In this document: one piece after another, positions 63,001-64,000 of the stretch | Layout: each line of letters opens with the position of its first letter | Position numbering within the stretch: the first letter of the stretch is position 1 | Origin: Morchella semilibera | Lineage: Eukaryota; Ascomycota; Pezizomycetes; Pezizales; Morchellaceae | Assembly (NCBI GenBank): GCA_009192285.1 | Contig: CM018603.1 | Coordinates: 857,307-921,306 of the forward strand | Reading direction: 5' to 3' | DNA: 64,000 nt | Program-made: the position numbers and the translations under genes | Notes under the pieces: generated by a model | Databases searched by the model: none | What the model was told of the DNA's origin: nothing | Seen by the model: only the letters and a program-made list of their open reading frames with translations

Positions 63001-64000
63001 TCACCAGTTCGGTATATCCTATCTATATTAGTAGGTAAGGCTTTAACGGCGGTGGTTAATCATACCTTGTATCGAATTCTTTAAGGACTGGGAACTTCTC
63101 CTCAGTGAGAGTTTTCCTGTTGAGATATCCACGTCCAACCAACTTTCCAGAAACACAGAGCTCACCAATCGCTCCTCTGAGAACAGGTCGGCTTGTATTG
63201 GGTGTTAAAACAAAAGAACCAACGTTGTCAAATGCAGGGCCGATGTTGGAGGGTTTTCCGTTCGCTGGGACCCTAGGGTACATTGTACACCCGATAGTGA
63301 CTTCTGTAGGTCCATATCTTGTAGTTTGTTAGTAGGATTTCCTTTGGAATAGATGATGATTCTTACCCATTATAAATTACTCCTGTCTCGCCCCAAGTGT
63401 TCAAAATCTCCTGTTTCAACTGTTCACCACCTGTAATAAAAACGCCTCGACATAACGAAGGACAATCCTCAGGGCGGAGCAACGCCGCAAGACTAGGTGT
63501 TAGATCCAAGTGGGTGATCTGAAGCTCGTTGATTGTGAGCGCAAGATCTTGGAAAATGACGTCTCTTGGCGCCGAAGTCACACACATGCCCACACTCCAG
63601 CTGAAATATTGCTCCATAACACTGACATCGAAGTGGAAAGATGCGAACTGAAGGAAGCGTGATTCAGAATCCCAATGACCGTTGAATAACCGCTGGAAAG
63701 CAAGCATCGCCTGTACAGCGTTTTCGTGTGTGAGCTCGCAACCCTTCGGCGTTCCAGTAGTACCGGAAGTGTATAGGCAGTAGCAAAGATCTTGCGGTGT
63801 GAGGTCTTGAATAAAAGGGGTTTCGGATGAGGATATCTTGACCTCCGTGTCACTCTCCAGGGATACAACGTTTACTTTAACTTTGCTTCTAAGTTCCTGA
63901 GCGTATTTATCCATTGTCAAAACACATTTAGCGCCCGAGTCTCCAACAATAAAAGACTTTCTGTCGATAGGTGCATTATAATCAAGTGCCATGAACGCGC
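57066..64000 (-). CDS. Ferrichrome/ferricrocin-type siderophore NRPS, C-terminal part (SidC/NPS2-like)
   Basis: Multimodular peptide synthetase assembling a hydroxamate siderophore from hydroxyornithine derivatives and small amino acids. Seven exons are visible: 64000-63367 (open at the edge), 63317-63066, 63018-62354, 62301-61073, 61023-59380, 59333-57264 and 57203-57066. All join in frame to a TAG at 57066. Domain order is A-T-C-T-C-T-C. The A domain has YTSGTTGTPKG, FDVSVMEQ, GYGPTEV, YRTGDL and NNKVDNKKL. Carrier motifs are ELGLDSVSV, ELGLDSIEA and HLGLDSISA. The condensation motifs are FHALYDG, SHALYDG and HHALYDG, each keeping the second, catalytic histidine. This ending, one A domain then three T-C pairs, is the known layout of SidC/NPS2. 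Before the last carrier lies an A-domain-like remnant (about 59290-58810) ending in LPQKDGKIDR. The N-terminal modules lie outside the window. Confidence 0.93.

Overview
This window looks like nuclear DNA of a filamentous ascomycete (Pezizomycotina). The signs are short GT-AG introns, many with GTAAGT-like donors, pyrimidine-rich gene leaders, intron-bearing tRNA genes, a LaeA-type methyltransferase, a C2H2 regulator with a fungal_trans-like region, and a SidC-type siderophore peptide synthetase. The species cannot be named from the sequence. The genome is compartmentalised: small gene islands are separated by long gene-poor, AT-rich stretches containing decayed genes, small inverted-repeat elements and mutation patterns that resemble repeat-induced point mutation (RIP).

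Layout. 1-404: C-terminal end of an unidentified protein. 405-7523: intergenic DNA with homopolymer runs and minisatellites, an intron-bearing tRNA-Ser(GCT), and a dense series of a conserved 18-bp motif. 7.5-10.4 kb: housekeeping island with a YIP4/YIPF6-like Golgi membrane protein (-), an AIM41/YqeY-like mitochondrial protein (+) sharing a divergent promoter, and an F-box protein (-). 15.1-17.1 kb: complete seven-exon phosphoglucomutase. 17.1-34.1 kb: desert with an orphan promoter-like pyrimidine tract, a possible HNH-family fragment and a decayed ferric-reductase gene. 35.4-39.1 kb: large two-zinc-finger transcription factor with a long leader. 39.1-49.2 kb: second desert with at least three small inverted-repeat elements. 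49.2-52.2 kb: LaeA-like methyltransferase, tRNA-Arg(CCG) and ERG28. 55.4-55.8 kb: small secreted cysteine-containing protein. 57.1-64.0 kb: C-terminal A-T-C-T-C-T-C half of a ferrichrome/ferricrocin-type synthetase, which continues beyond the window.

The most unusual signals are two short sequence families with no obvious explanation. The first is a bipartite motif, TCAY-N6-TCACTCG (consensus about TCAYRGCCCATCACTCGG). About 16 copies lie outside recognised coding exons, and eight consecutive copies in the first 7.2 kb share one orientation. The second is the perfect palindrome TACATGTA, read 36 times where about one is expected by chance and never in a recognised coding exon. The iron and secondary-metabolism theme (synthetase, LaeA-like protein, dead ferric reductase) is suggestive, but functional linkage is inference. 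All coordinates and exon joins were worked out by eye.
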